A stretch of DNA of 64,000 bases from NCBI RefSeq assembly GCF_029227915.1, contig NC_079888.1, forward strand, positions 13,501,001-13,565,000. Reading direction: 5' to 3'. A program made the translations under genes and the position numbers. This DNA comes from Hydractinia symbiolongicarpus (Eukaryota > Cnidaria > Hydrozoa > Anthoathecata > Hydractiniidae). Below, piece after piece: positions 35,901 to 46,810 of the stretch; positions within the stretch are counted from its first letter, which is position 1, and every line of letters begins with the position of its first letter. The notes under the pieces were generated by a model. That model was not told where the DNA came from. It did no database searches and saw only the letters and a list, made by a program, of their open reading frames with translations.

Positions 35901-38900
35901 TGACGTCACAACTTTACCCTGAAGGGGAACCTGGAAAAGCTGTTGCCGAAAATTTAAAGTTTGGTCATTTCGGAAATAACTACCCCGCACATTTAAACAA
36001 TGCAACGTTTTTGGGATTTTTTAGACAAGATTTGGTTAGCTTGGCGGTTTTGTCCCCAGGTTTGAAATGCGTTCAGAATACTTTCTTACTTATGGAGTAC
36101 TTTTTCGAAATTCACTCCCTTAATCTAAGTTATTATTTTATTTTTTAGGTCAGCTACGTGGTGAATTATCTGAACTAGATGATGCTGGCACATATTTCGA
36201 TTTACCACCACGCAAAATCACGAGAGCTGGTGACTACCATTACATGTGCACTCGAAACAACAACTTCTCCAATCGCGGTCAGAAAGGAAAAATTGTAGTG
36301 AGCACTCATAAAGCGTTAGAAAAAGTGGTTGGCTGGAGCGGGGGTGCCGTAACGTTGAGTGACGGGTAAGATAGCAATTCTACTTCTAACAAACTACTTC
36401 TGTAACAGATTTACTAGTTTTGTTCAACGTGTGTGGAAAATGTATGTTGCTGATTTGATTCTAACCAAGCTTGTCATCTTTCTTATTTTTCTCTTGTCTA
36501 GACAATAGGCGTATTGTTTTTAACCTGAAATCCCAGCCTGATATTCTTATAAAAGAAATCGATAACGTGTTAAGGGTTCGTTACACGTAGCAAAGTTTGC
36601 AATAGCAAATAACATACAAGTGCTTGTGCAAGTTTGTGTGCAATACAATATTATGGGTAACAGCTGCTTTTATGCATTGCGTACGGGCTTGTACAAGAAC
36701 TTGTGCACGTTCTAATTTTTTTAAATGATTTAAAAAAATCGACGTTTGCTATAGCAAATAAACAATAGGTTGCGATCAAGTTCGGAATGTTAACCGATTA
36801 ATAATTTTAGATTTTTTTTTTCATTGTTGTTTTCATTATAATTGAGCCAATAGGATATGGAATTAATGAAAATAAAAAATTAAAGTGTGGTGTGTATAAA
36901 AATATTTCGTTGAAGATGGAGACAATAAATAAAAAAAAGAAAGTTGATAGTTGGACGGACGATATGGTGGGACAACTAATTGCGGAGTGGCAACTACACG
37001 AGTGCCTTTTTAACTCAAACCACGCAGAGTATCATAATGCGAGAAGAAAGAATATAGCGCTGGAGTTAATTTTAAACGAATTGGTACTGCCAGTCAAAGA
37101 CATAGAAAAGAAAATGGTCGGTTTGAGATCGTATTACGGTCAATTAAAGTCCGAGCTGCAAAGAAAAGTGGAGCAGGTTTGGATGAGCTTTTCACTCCAC
37201 AATGGCCTTTTTCTGGGGAGATGGATAGCTTTTTATCTGATTATATTACTCCTCGCGCCGCAGAATCCAACATCAATGTGGACGAAGATCCGAATGGTGA
37301 TAATGAAACTTACCGGCGCTCAACCATAAACGAAAAAAGTCATCTAGTGTCAAAAAGATCAAGATGTATCTGTTGCAGGCAGGGTTTTGTTAAAAGCGTT
37401 AGAGCGATTGGATAAGTCCTAATGAAAGCGAAACCCAACAACAATTGTTTGGTAGAATGATTTAAAGAATTTGCTTGATATAAAAATATGTACATCGGAG
37501 AATAGTGATGATTACGGAAATTTTCAGCGTCTTGTAATCTTAATTCACTAAGGATGCTATTGCAAGCCCCTTTCGCTTGTCTGTCTAACAACCATGGTCG
37601 CACCCAAAAACGTTTGCGTTGCTTTCTTTTTTTTTTGCACTGACTTATCTTCACTTTTACTGTCAGCGATAGCGCCAGAATTAAAACAACGTCTTCTTGT
37701 TCGCTAACCATTTTTAAAATGAGCGTACAAAAACTCACATTTGTTTTTTTATTTGAAGTCGACAAACCTTGTGCAAGTATAAAAACTTGCACAACTGCTT
37801 GTACAAGTACTTGCAGAAGTACTTGTATGTTGTTTGTTATTGCAAACTTTGCTACGTGTAACGGACCATTAAGGGTAGGGATGGCGATCGTTAAAAGTTT
37901 TTTCATAAAAAGAGTAAATGCAATTCGTACAAATTGCAGCTGCTCGTAGTTCACAAGCAAGCGTTTTTTTTTTGTTATGTTTAATCCGTATAACCAAGGA
38001 GGATTAACGTGGTTGTTTCACCTATCTCTCTATTTCCATGAGGGATCACATCGGAATATGCAGAAAATATAAAATCACCTAATGAAATTTTTAAATTTCA
38101 CTTTAAATATAAAAAGTGTTTGCATTTTAAAGGCGCGTAATCACCTTATTGGCAAATTATTTTAGGTCCCTACTTTATTGTGAAAACTAAAGATACAAAT
38201 GAGAAAACATAATTCTGAAAATTTTATTTAAAACTGAAGATCAGAACATGTGTAAATGTTTTACTGAAATAGCAAACTCGCCCTAATTTTCCTACACCTA
38301 TCATTCCATGGTTCACACGATTATAAACGCACGGCAAAATAAACTACGTGCTTGCTGGATGCTTGTCATCACCAAAAAATTAACCAATAAGGGAGAACAT
38401 GTTAGATGCATTTCCATCGCAATGCTTTTTATAAATATGTTAACAATGTTTCGACTATGATAAATCGATTAAAGTTTCTGTGTTATTACAAGCTCGTGAG
38501 CTTGGATTAAAACGCAAATGTGTCCTACAAGAATGGAAATTTTTGCCTCTCTGAGCACCGACACGGGGGTATTCGTGTGTTCGAATCTCATCTTGGTAAA
38601 CTATTTTTACTTTTTTTTTCTTTTTACTATCTCGCCTGCGAGGATGTGTTTCCAACTAACCAAATGGTCAATTGCAACGTCACAAATTTAAACTTCATAC
38701 CTAAACTCTCTAAGCACTTAGAAGTCATCGGACAAAATTGGTATTTGTTTTCGAAAAAATTTGACACAGTTAACAAAAAAAGTACGCTGAACATGATGGT
38801 GACATCAAAATTTTGATTTTTTGTCACCTAAATGTTATTTTAGGCCAAAATTGGTCCAAAAATTAAAATTACTTTATTTTCGACAAAATTTGGCAAAGTT

Positions 38901-41224
38901 AACAAAAGAAGTATGCTGAACAAAATGTTAATTTTTTGTCAACTAAATGCCGTTTAAGACCATAAACGTTCCATCGCGCGACTTTCAACCATGAATGATA
39001 GGCTGTATTTTTTATTTTTTCTAGTAGTATGGTTTTTTTAACTAAAGCTATTTCCTTTTTCGAACAATTAAGATCGTATATTATTTTTCTTTATTTTGCT
39101 TTTTCTCACTGAGTGACTTTCTTATACTCCGTTTTTTTGTTTTTGTTTTTGTTTTGTTTTTGTTTTTTTTGGGGGGTGGGGTTCACTAAATTACTGAATT
39201 TCAAAAATTTTAGGTGGAGCTTGTGGTCTTTCTTCTTCTTGTCAGTCAGTTTACTCCAGACTGACCTAACGAAAATTAAAATTTCGAGGAATTTTCTATC
39301 AATATTATTGCCTATCCGAATAGCAAAATATGTCGTGTCTAACTTCGTAACAGTTTCATAGACAGCATTTTATAAACTTTGTTGGCGAGGTTGTTTGCGT
39401 ATATCATACGTCTTGTCCTCTATGAATTAAACATTTTATCTTACTCAAACCAGGCTTCTTCGCAACACTCATCGACCTCGAGCTGTTGTTGTGCTTCTAG
39501 CCTCGACAGCTGCCTTATTTTTCATAATTTTCTTTATTCAAACGCCTGGCCGCTTCCTTATGGAGATACAATAAGCATTCTTTCCTGTTTAGATTTTTTT
39601 GATTATATTATGCAATTATCCCAGTGACGAAAATTTACAAAAGAGTTTGATAAGCATTGATGTTCTGTGATTTCTTCTTCCGTGTTTGTGTTTGTTTGGT
39701 CCCCAAAAACAATTTGGAATGGAATAAAGAGGAAATTAAATTTCTTTCCATTTTTTACAAATAAAAATAAGAAAAGAACAGCGTGAAGGGGGCCTACCAT
39801 AATGGCGATTTTATCGACTCCATTTCATTGGACTCATTTAAAGGCCGTTGATTTACCTACGGTTTCTCACGATCATTTTACAAAAGTCTCGATGGGAATG
39901 GTGATCAACAAGATCGGTAAATATAGTGGCTGGAAAAAAAATTTATTCAATTCAAGATATAAGGGTACCGTTTTTTCCAGTTCTAGTAAGTTTTAGACAC
40001 TCAAATTTGGGAAAAGTCATAACTTAGTCTTGACTTTGTAATAAATCGAAAAAAATGTGTGAGTGAAGTTGAGTGATAAAAGTGCAAATTAGTATTTATT
40101 TTTAACACAGTTTTATGTAAAGGTCTATTGAAAATAATTTTATAAGCGCGCTTTCTTTTAAAAGGCCCCCTTCCCCCTCCAATAAGCGTTCCTAATTTTT
40201 TCGAAAAAATAAATATGCGCGCTTAATGGTGAAAATACGGTATATGTTAATTTATTTCGATTCGTCCCTTTAGTTTACTTTGTAATATTGCCTCGATAAG
40301 TTATGACACTAGCTTCTTTATTTTAGTGAGGGAGTTTGGGTAAAGAAAGGAATGTTAGCAGGCACCAAAACAATTCGCATTGAAAAGTGGCCACAATCTG
40401 ATGGAGAAGCGAAGTTAAGCTCTCGTGGCGGAAAATTGAATGTTGGAGACAGCTACAAAAGCGATTTTTTCGTCGTGCATCCTTTTGAAGATTTAGCTGA
40501 CGGGAATAAAGTTACCATCAAAATAAAGATTGAGTCGAGCGATGCTGTTGTTTATCATTCGATGGATTACAAAAACTGGCTTCGTGTCGAAAATGTCGAT
40601 CATTCAAGTGGTGTGGCTTCCTTTCAAACGAAAAAAGGTACCATTTTGTTTTTAAAGACGGATTACGTCAAACTTGAGGGTTTTTGTTCCGGCGAATGTT
40701 TTTAGTGGGCACTATCGCTTGAGAAGCTCGTTCCAAGAAAACTTCTTGTGCCTGTTTTATTCACGCGAAAAAAATTTGAAAGTGTTTTGACAACTTAGGA
40801 AAAATAAAAAAAACAAAAAAGAAACAACAGACTTTTAGTAAACAAAGCAAAAATTCTACAAAAAAAATTATGAAAGAATTTTTGCGAATTTGAGGACAGG
40901 ACTTTGGGTTTCTGATACTGATTTGAAATGTAGCACTATCGGTAAACTCTATTCCCAAAAGTTAGGTTAAAAAGTGATTAACTCGAATAAAAAATAAATA
41001 AATACACAATTACATATTTTTCTTTCACTTCAGGAGGAATTTACGTTGGCCGACTTGATGACAAATCTATGAAAAACGTTATCATTGGTGTGTCGGTTGC
41101 TGTTGTCGTCGTGTTGGTTCTTATTGGCGGCGCCGTGTTGTACTTTAAACGTCGACCGGAAGCTTACACAGGGATGAGGAAAGGATTGCAAGATATGAAA
41201 CTTTCAACGCAATCCAAAATTTAA
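23968..41224 (+). CDS. DD3-3-like secreted/membrane protein, 14 exons, 777 aa
   Basis: Exons: 23968-24044, 29332-29385, 30661-30843, 31192-31248, 31398-31479, 31835-31951, 33304-33480, 34471-34729, 35099-35297, 35522-35692, 35821-36059, 36149-36365, 40327-40637 and 41034-41224. All junctions are GT/AG and phases match throughout, summing to exactly 778 codons. Exon 1 encodes a signal peptide ([18 protein letters not shown]) followed by DVYLHSPR, and the last exon encodes one membrane helix (about residues 730-752) with a short basic tail. Motifs [23 protein letters not shown] and [11 protein letters not shown], and the cysteine-rich ectodomain, match my recollection of the DD3-3 family first known from Dictyostelium and present in several invertebrates. 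Molecular function is unknown to me. Introns 1 and 12 are enlarged by transposons. The ectodomain suggests a type I surface protein (inference). Confidence 0.8.
24045..24570. other. 5' part of intron 1 of the DD3-3-like gene
   Basis: AT-rich intron sequence beginning with GTAAGA; nothing further is recognised. Confidence 0.5.
24575..25130 (+). pseudogene. Non-LTR retrotransposon endonuclease fragment
   Basis: Within intron 1, the plus strand encodes YRPLRLQ and, later, ILDHFNLN, a degenerate form of the RPP and GDFN motifs of apurinic-like endonucleases. After a frameshift near 24870 the third motif follows ([12 protein letters not shown]). The sequence continues into the linker as far as [13 protein letters not shown] and then breaks off at about 25130. 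The family is L2/CR1/Jockey-like. It is non-functional. Confidence 0.6.
25133..25228. repeat. Dispersed repeat, copy 1 (ATTATCATGTCATGAACAAG)
   Basis: The sequence reading TATTATCATGTCATGAACAAGCGAG then GGCTACGTTTCG recurs at 25886-25965 and 29441-29551 in the same orientation. It resembles the terminal region of a Penelope-like element read from the complementary strand. Confidence 0.5.
25669..25880 (-). pseudogene. Non-LTR linker fragment in inverted orientation
   Basis: The minus strand encodes [19 protein letters not shown] and [13 protein letters not shown]. This is the characteristic linker between endonuclease and reverse transcriptase of L2/CR1-like elements (DxHAP, then KPxxW). It is the expected continuation of the plus-strand fragment ending at 25130, and both share the junction sequence AAAAGCTATCA. 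The downstream part was therefore inverted. No RT follows. Confidence 0.55.
25886..25965. repeat. Dispersed repeat, copy 2, with GAAAC hairpin end
   Basis: Same repeat as 25133 and 29441. On the minus strand it reads GATGACAGCTGTAGCTGTCG followed by AAAC: a GACAGC-TGTA-GCTGTC hairpin directly before GAAAC. That is hammerhead-like, but the 5' CUGAUGA box is imperfect. Confidence 0.5.
26751..26781 (-). ncRNA. Hammerhead-like core, left end of PLE 1
   Basis: The minus strand reads CTGATGA (26781-26775), a GACCT/AGGTC hairpin, then GAAA (26754-26751). Penelope-like elements are known to carry hammerhead ribozymes in their pseudo-LTRs. An extra A precedes the stem, and stems I and III are weak, so cleavage activity is uncertain. 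Confidence 0.4.
26965..28862 (+). pseudogene. Penelope-like RT / GIY-YIG protein, broken
   Basis: Three frame-shifted segments are recognisable. The segment 26965-27354 carries [18 protein letters not shown] of the PLE N-terminus. The segment 27438-27812 carries the PLE-specific DKG motif (YPYDKGAGM). The segment 27880-28641 carries [17 protein letters not shown] just upstream and [11 protein letters not shown], the RT catalytic box, then the GIY-YIG start [14 protein letters not shown], which continues in another frame to 28862. The fingers and first palm aspartate between the DKG motif and GPIGLAL are missing, so a sizeable internal deletion lies near 27812-27850. It is not functional. Confidence 0.75.
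28987..29017 (+). ncRNA. Hammerhead-like core, right end of PLE 1 (mutated)
   Basis: This is the same motif as at the left end but reads CTAATGA instead of CTGATGA (28987-28993). The G-to-A change hits an invariant core position, so this copy should be inactive. The GACCT/AGGTC stem and GAAA (29014-29017) are conserved. Confidence 0.4.
29441..29551. repeat. Dispersed repeat, copy 3
   Basis: Same repeat as 25133 and 25886, including the upstream ATTACCACTTATCTGTTCAG shared with copy 1. It lies in intron 2 of the DD3-3-like gene. Confidence 0.5.
29810..30240. repeat. Degenerate minisatellite, TGAGTGTCAGGCACATG
   Basis: About ten diverged copies of (C)CTGAGTGTCAGGCACATG recur at irregular 25-70 bp spacing across intron 2. 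A perfect inverted repeat is embedded at 30161-30204. Confidence 0.5.
30161..30204. repeat. Perfect 17-bp inverted repeat
   Basis: GGTATTATATCACTATA (30161-30177) and its exact complement (30188-30204) are separated by 10 bp. In RNA this would be a strong hairpin in intron 2. Confidence 0.6.
34009..34283. repeat. 17-bp minisatellite, ~16 copies
   Basis: A unit of ATTTTATACCAAGTATT repeats in tandem with occasional TATCAAG variants. It lies in intron 7 of the DD3-3-like gene. It explains two long repetitive open frames, which are not genes. Confidence 0.85.
36892..37195 (+). CDS. Harbinger MADF/Myb-like accessory protein, truncated
   Basis: [36 protein letters not shown] and [16 protein letters not shown] form a MADF/SANT-like DNA-binding domain (about residues 18-92 of the frame). 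This is the type of accessory protein that accompanies Harbinger transposases and binds element ends. After residue ~95 the frame leaves the family pattern (hydrophobic, unrelated), so the C-terminal part is a frameshift or intron read-through. The open frame continues to 37329. Confidence 0.6.
37470..37712 (-). pseudogene. Harbinger transposase N-terminal fragment
   Basis: The minus strand, starting at [14 protein letters not shown] (37712), encodes [20 protein letters not shown] and [18 protein letters not shown]. This is the conserved N-terminus of PIF/Harbinger (HARBI1-type) transposases. The following DDE domain is absent; the open frame runs on to 37340 without family resemblance. Confidence 0.65.
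38734..38965. repeat. Imperfect tandem duplication of ~115 bp
   Basis: Two diverged copies share CAAAATTGGT, AGTTAACAAAARAAGTAYGC and TTTTTTGTCAMCTAAATG. They lie in intron 12 and have no coding value. Confidence 0.5.
40140..40250. repeat. Dispersed GCGC-rich repeat ending in ACGGTAT
   Basis: It contains TAAGCGCGCTT and an inverted GCGCGCTTAATGG, then AATACGGTATA. Family related to 2555-2680 and 57300-57382. It lies in intron 12. Confidence 0.4.
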
Positions 41225-43240
41225 CTTTTGTTTAAGTTGTGGACATATTTTATATAGGGCTGAAACTGAATCTTTTTTTGATTTGTTTTGATTATATTTA
41301 TAAGATAGAAAAATAACTTTTTGTAGCAGGTTTACTGTATTTTTATTTTTTGTATAAAATTTAAAGAAAATAATTTTTATATTGAATAGTTTCTTATTTA
41401 CCATATACTAACTAACTACAAATGTATACATCATGAACCAAAAGTTTGAACGTGTTGTGGCAACCATTTTGGAAAACTTTGCTACCGCTCAAGTCGGCTA
41501 CATGTTTCTTTTAATATAAGAAACATGAATTTAATTTTAAATATAGTTAGACTCATATTTTATACCTGCGTTTAAATGCGTGTTTTGTGTGTTCAAAATA
41601 TTTTCGAACCTTAAAATGACGAGAATTTTTTATTTACATATTTTAATGAGGAGTGATTGATAATCAAAAAACGAGAAAAATAAAAAAAGAACGAATGTAG
41701 TGGACACCCTTCTATCCAATAATTATACACGTTTTTTTATAAGAAAACCCTTATTAGACCTGAAGCTAAATTTTCTTAGTAAAATACCTGAAGGATGTAT
41801 ATGTGACTGCAAAAAGGAAATTTGATTGTGTTATGTTTTGAAATTATAATGATATAGTAACTGTGAATGTCAATGTCTCCAAAAATTTATTCTTAACATG
41901 ATAAGGGATTGTCTTAATTTTTTTTAAGATTTTAGTGTTTTGAGTCTCATTTTTTTATAAACATTTTTCTTATAAAAAAAAGTGTATAGCACTTAACTTT
42001 TTTGTTTTTTAATATTGTTTTCCGAAAATATTGTAATTGATTTAAATTAAGGTAAATTTATTAAAGAACAGAAATTTTAGCTGTGGTGTGGTATTCTTAT
42101 TTTGTGTTTAAAAAGAAGATTAATTAATTAATAAGAAATATTAGTGATGCAATATTTAAGTGGGTATTGTAACAACTGATTCTGAGAACATTTCTGTCTT
42201 TGAGGTTTCTGCAAGTTAGTCGTGTGTTTTCGGAACAACAAAAAATATCGATAAAATTTCAGTCTTTTCATTGTTCGTATTTTGTTCTTATTTTTTAGTC
42301 TTTTATTGTTTTTATCAAAATTTTCTGATAAAGAAAGCATAAATCTTTTATAAGATTCATTTCCCAAAGAATGCGAGCAGGCACTTTTTATAAGAGCGAT
42401 GAACTGCCAGTACCACGTTGAATATTTTCGACCTCCTAGAAACAAAACACCGAGTGATCATTGATGATGTGTATTTGAACAAAACTTCGTGGCACTTTTA
42501 GTAAAATGGCGATCGGGAAGGGAATCAATGTTGTAATTAACCGTTCAAAGATTTTTTCGCCGTTGTCTCTAATGGTAATTGTATCTATCGCCACCAGCTC
42601 ACTCCTAATTTTAAACTTGCAATGTGACAGTCGTCCCCGGGACCCTTTTTTTTTGTATCGCCGACGGCGTGAAAAAGAACCCGTCCGCGCAGTCTCCGAT
42701 ATAAGAAGTTAAAAGCCCTTGTGATGAGATTTTTTTGTTGTAGATGTGAATAAATTATTCGCTAGCCTTTCAAATAATAAGAAAACAAAAATATTTCTAC
42801 TTTAGCATGAAATTTAAAAATTAACCAAAATTCATATTACAGTATTTCAGCATTTCAGCATTGAAATATTAATAATAATAATAATAAAAGAACACGATTG
42901 TTTGATGTTGGAAATTTATTTATAATGTTGATATTTTAATCTAGCATTAGAACCCAGTCTCTTGCTAAAACCAAGGTTTTTTGATTTATGTGATCCATAA
43001 TTCAGACCCCAATTTTTGGCATTAATTCGAAAAAACGAAATTTCGTTGGTTGTATATTGGCATAATGTACCTTGTTTCACATTATATTTCCTGCTCTGAC
43101 GAGGATTTTCAAGAGAGATGTGACTAGTCTCCTAATATTGAGTGTATTCACCGGCCGTCTCTTGTCAGCCATTTTTAAAAATAACATTACGGCAGTTCTG
43201 CTTATGTCAGCAAGTTCATCTTGGGTGCGCTTGAAAGTTA
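41225..43240. other. 3' UTR of DD3-3-like gene and intergenic sequence
   Basis: The first few hundred bases probably form the 3' UTR; an AATAAA occurs near 41680. A 68-codon plus ORF at 42506-42712 has a hydrophobic segment (SPLSLMVIVSIATSSLLIL) but no family or splice support. It could be a signal-anchor first exon or chance. A minus-strand stretch near 43080-43180 encodes MADKRRPVNTLNIRRLVTSL and is not recognised. Confidence 0.4.
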
Positions 43241-43245
43241 ATTTA
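43241..43245. repeat. Target site duplication, left (ATTTA)
   Basis: ATTTA directly abuts the AGAGATAGAG terminus here and again at 52590-52594 on the other side. Confidence 0.65.
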
Positions 43246-43516
43246 AGAGATAGAGAAATGTATGTTCTGGCACAGTCGCGCACGCCACAACAAATCAATA
43301 CCATGCAGTGCTTAGCCATTGAATTCAAGGGGTAAGTCCCTCTGTGCTTAGTCATGCGAGGTAAAGTCCCTATGCGGCAAATGAGTAAAACATTTCTAGC
43401 ACAAATCCCTAGTAGTCTACGCATATATACAAAAATGAGTAAAAGTTCTAGCACACCCAGTAGGGGGATCCCCTTATATAATTATAATAATCAAGGCATG
43501 CGCAGTCAAGACGGGA
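43246..43516 (+). repeat. Left terminal inverted repeat of Maverick
   Basis: It pairs with 52288-52589. The innermost shared block is GCATGCGCAGTCAARACG. It lacks a 24-bp stretch (GCGCATACGCGCACG-like) present in the right arm. Confidence 0.85.
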
Positions 43517-43581
43517 ACAACTGTGTTAGTTTTTGATCACGGTGAAATCCTCCGGGAAAGATAAAATCCATACAATAAAGA

Positions 43582-44100
43582 ATGAACACACACACTGTGA
43601 AACAATTACGTGATATTGCGAAAAGCCGTGGACTTACGGGGTATTATAAGCTACGCAAGGCTGAATTGGTTGCACTATTAGAGGATGCACCACAGAGACC
43701 CCTCAGAAAGGCTGGACAACGAAAGCCAGTCAAGCCTGTGACTATAGCACCAACGCCAGATGCCATGGACATTTTTGAGAGACAGGAAATGTCGAAAAAT
43801 CATTCGATCGTGAAAACCAAGATGCGGGGATGGAACAACTGGTTAGTTGATGCTGTCCCCAAACCTATAAAGGAGGGGGTCAAGAGAACCTATGCAGCCT
43901 TCAAGCGTAAGGTGATGGGGCTATATAATAGGACAGCCGACACGAGACCTACACTTCATGACGAGGTAGAGAAAGCGGCCGAGGAAGACTACTTGAAGAC
44001 ATCCAAAAACTATATGATCAGCCGGGGCAAGACTATACACCTCAAGAACATAAGCATGCTCTCCACAGGACCTTCCGAAGTTTCCGCATTCCAGGTATAG
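43582..44100 (+). CDS. SAP-like DNA-binding protein of the Maverick
   Basis: The 172-residue intact frame is the first gene after the left terminal repeat. Residues 1-36 (HTVKQLRDIAKSRGLTGYYK, RKAELVALLEDA) form a SAP/Rho-N-type helix-extended-loop-helix, a module that binds DNA. The middle is basic and rich in Lys/Arg. Its role in the element is unknown; terminal or structural protein and DNA condensation are possible. The next gene starts 23 bp downstream. Confidence 0.65.
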   Translation: MNTHTVKQLRDIAKSRGLTGYYKLRKAELVALLEDAPQRPLRKAGQRKPVKPVTIAPTPDAMDIFERQEMSKNHSIVKTKMRGWNNWLVDAVPKPIKEGVKRTYAAFKRKVMGLYNRTADTRPTLHDEVEKAAEEDYLKTSKNYMISRGKTIHLKNISMLSTGPSEVSAFQV

Positions 44101-44123
44101 GGGGAGCCGACGTAAACGGGTAT

Positions 44124-46810
44124 ATGGGGATGGTGCGAACTAACGTAAAAACATTGGTTGAGGACCAGGTAGAAGATATGGGATCGGCGAAGATACAGCT
44201 ATTCCTATGGATCATGTGGAGGAAGAAAACAAACTCGGGGGAGGCTGGAGACGAATACATTGATGTGAAGAAGGCCTTCAATAGTAATATGGCCTCAGTC
44301 TTCCAGGGTAGTGACGTAGACGACGTGCTGGATAGGATGTTTGCTCAAATCAAACCACATGTGGAACATCCAGCACAACCTCAAAGTGGATTCAGGATTA
44401 GTCGAATTCTACAACTTGATATAGTGTTCCATAAGCTACGGTTAACAAGCGGTTCATCGTATATAGAGCTACCCAAATGGATATCCTCCAAAAAGGCCGT
44501 CATTAACCCAGTGAATGAAGATGAGTAGTGTTTCAAGTGGGGCGTCATCGCATGCCTACATCATGAAGAGATAGGAAGGAACCCGAATCGAATATCTCAG
44601 ATGAGACCCTACGTAGACCTCTACAATTGGGATGATATAGAGTTCCCTACAAGCATCAAGAGCATATACAAGTTCGAGAAGAATAATAAGGACATTGCGG
44701 TCAACGTCCTATACGTGACGGGAAAGAAAATCAACATCCTGAGGCGATCGGAGCACAACGGACGTAACAAGCAGGTGAACCTGTTGCTTATCACCGATGA
44801 TATAAAGTCCCACTATACAGCCGTCGAAAGTCTATCGCGACTCTTAGGTAGTGATACTTCAAAGAACGCAAAATTAATGCATTTTTGCCTAAACTGCTTG
44901 CAGGCTTTCAACACGGTTGAATCAAGGGACAAGCACTATGGCTACTGCAAGGACCCCGAGGCTGTTAAAATCACGATGCCAACAGAGTCTGAAAAGTGGT
45001 TATACACGCGTCCTGGACCTGTTGGAAAATGAGTACGGGAAGCACTTCCAGGGATGGCCAACAACAATTCAAGGCACCATTTGCGATATATGCGGACTTT
45101 GAAAGCCTGCTAATACCAGTGGAAGATACAAGGGGTATAAAGACGAAAAAGTTGAGTATGCATATACCATCCGGCTGGTGTACATACAGTACCTTTGCCT
45201 ATGGGGATGTACCAGATCCCCTAACAGTCTACAGAAGTAGGGATTGTGTGACGAGGTTCGTGAACCATCTAGAGGATGAGGTGAAGCGGTTGTATAATAC
45301 CTACCCGCAACAACCCATGCTGCCCCTAACAGAGGTGTTAAAAAGGAAACATGACGAGGCCACGCACTGCCATATATGTTTGAAGCCATTTGATGACTGC
45401 GAGTATAGTCGTAAAGTTCGAGACCATTGTCACCATACAGGACTGTATAGGGGCGCAGCGCACGCGATCTGCAACCTCAAATACAAGATACCAAGTCACA
45501 TCCCTGTGATCTTGCACAATCTTTCTGGGTATGACGCGCATCTCTTCATACGGGAACTGGGCGAGAAGTACGACACCCAGGACATTGGATGCATAGCAGA
45601 AAATGCCGAAAAGTAAATCAGCTTCAACGTTAAAATCAAGGTACCGCTTGCAGGTATGGGGTATGCCTAAGGCGAGATGTATAAGAAGATCGAGATTAGG
45701 TTCATCGATAGCTGTAGATTCATTCCCTCAATTCTGGACAAATTGGCAAGCAACCTCATTGGGACAAACGCCGCCGGTATCAGATGTCATCAGTGTGCAG
45801 ATATCTGTCTGGAGTTCTAGAGCATAGACGTCGAGTATATAGCAAAATTCTGGTGTAAAAATTGCAACTCGAATACCACGAAGCAATTAGACAAGGAGAA
45901 ACTAAAGGCAAACGTACCATCCATAGCAAAGTTCATTGATAAGGACGACGTATTCCGGCTAATGCTCAGAAAAGGTGTCTATCCGTACGAGTACATGGAT
46001 GATTGGCAACGATTTGAAGAGGTGGGGCTACCGCCTAAGGAGGCATTCTACAGCAAGCTGAACAAGAAGGGCATATCGGACAATGAGTATGCATACGCGA
46101 AAAAGGTATGGAATGTCATTACCCTAGAGGGTGATGGAGTCACTATGGGCGACTACCATGACATCTACCTGACCATAGATGTACTACTATTAGCCGACGT
46201 GTTTGAAACGTTTCGAGACGTGTGCTTGATAAACTACAAGCTTGATCCTGCGCACTTTTACAGTGCACCCGGCTTGGCATGGAAGGCGGCGCTCAAGTAT
46301 ACCGGAATCAGGTTAGAGCTCCTTACGGATCCGAACATGCTATTGATGTTCGAGAAGGGTATCCGAGGAGGCATAACCCAGGCTGTACACCGGTATGCCA
46401 AGGCTAACAATAAGTACATGGGAGACCAGTATAACCCGGATGAGGAGTCATCATACCTGCAGTATTTGGATGCCAACAACCTGTACGGCTGGGCGATGCG
46501 TTAAGATCTACCAACAGATGGTTTCAAATGGGTGTCAAACGTCGGGGCATTTACAGAAAAGCAAATCGAGAAGCTCGTTAGGGACAATAAACATGGGTAC
46601 ATTTTAGAGGTAGATATTGACTACCCGGAGAGACTACACGATAGATATAACGAGCTGCCGTTCCTACCGGAACGCACGACGGTCCACAAGGTTGAGAAAC
46701 TGGTACCCAATTTGGGGCATAAGCGTAGATATGTGGTGCATATCAGAGCCCTTCACGAGGCCTTAAAACATGGGCTTGAGCTGAGGAAGGTGCAGTTCCA
46801 AGAGATATAG
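44124..46810 (+). pseudogene. Family B DNA polymerase of the Maverick, broken and C-terminally deleted
   Basis: The N-terminal part has a C2H2-like finger (FCLNCLQAF, then HYGYC). The exonuclease region shows YADFESLL (motif I, Asp and Glu) and HNLSGYDAHLFIREL (motif II). An embedded CHIC...RDHCHHTGLYRGAAH zinc/endonuclease-VII-like block lies between them. SSYLQYLDANNLYGWAM near 46450 is polymerase motif A. Motifs B and C (the YxDTDS-type box) are not found, because at 46810 the sequence passes straight into an unrelated zinc/HNH frame. In-frame stops occur at 44526, 45614 and 46502, with frameshifts near 45000-45060 and 45640-45960. No functional product is possible from this copy. Confidence 0.85.

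Larger units (their letters stand above)
36573..37868. mobile_element. Deleted PIF/Harbinger element (1,296 bp)
   Basis: TTA flanks both sides (36570-36572 and 37869-37871). The termini are about 55-60 bp inverted repeats around CGTTACACGTAGCAAAGTTT and continue into subterminal ACTTGTGCAAG-like repeats. A plus-strand MADF/Myb-like gene and a minus-strand transposase N-terminus lie inside, the usual two-gene layout of this superfamily. The DDE catalytic region is missing. It is located in intron 12 of the DD3-3-like gene. Confidence 0.75.

Noticed and set aside
42506-42712. First exon of a fibrinogen-type gene interrupted by the Maverick
   Set aside because: It has a hydrophobic segment, but no donor site or fibrinogen sequence links it to the exon at 53089.
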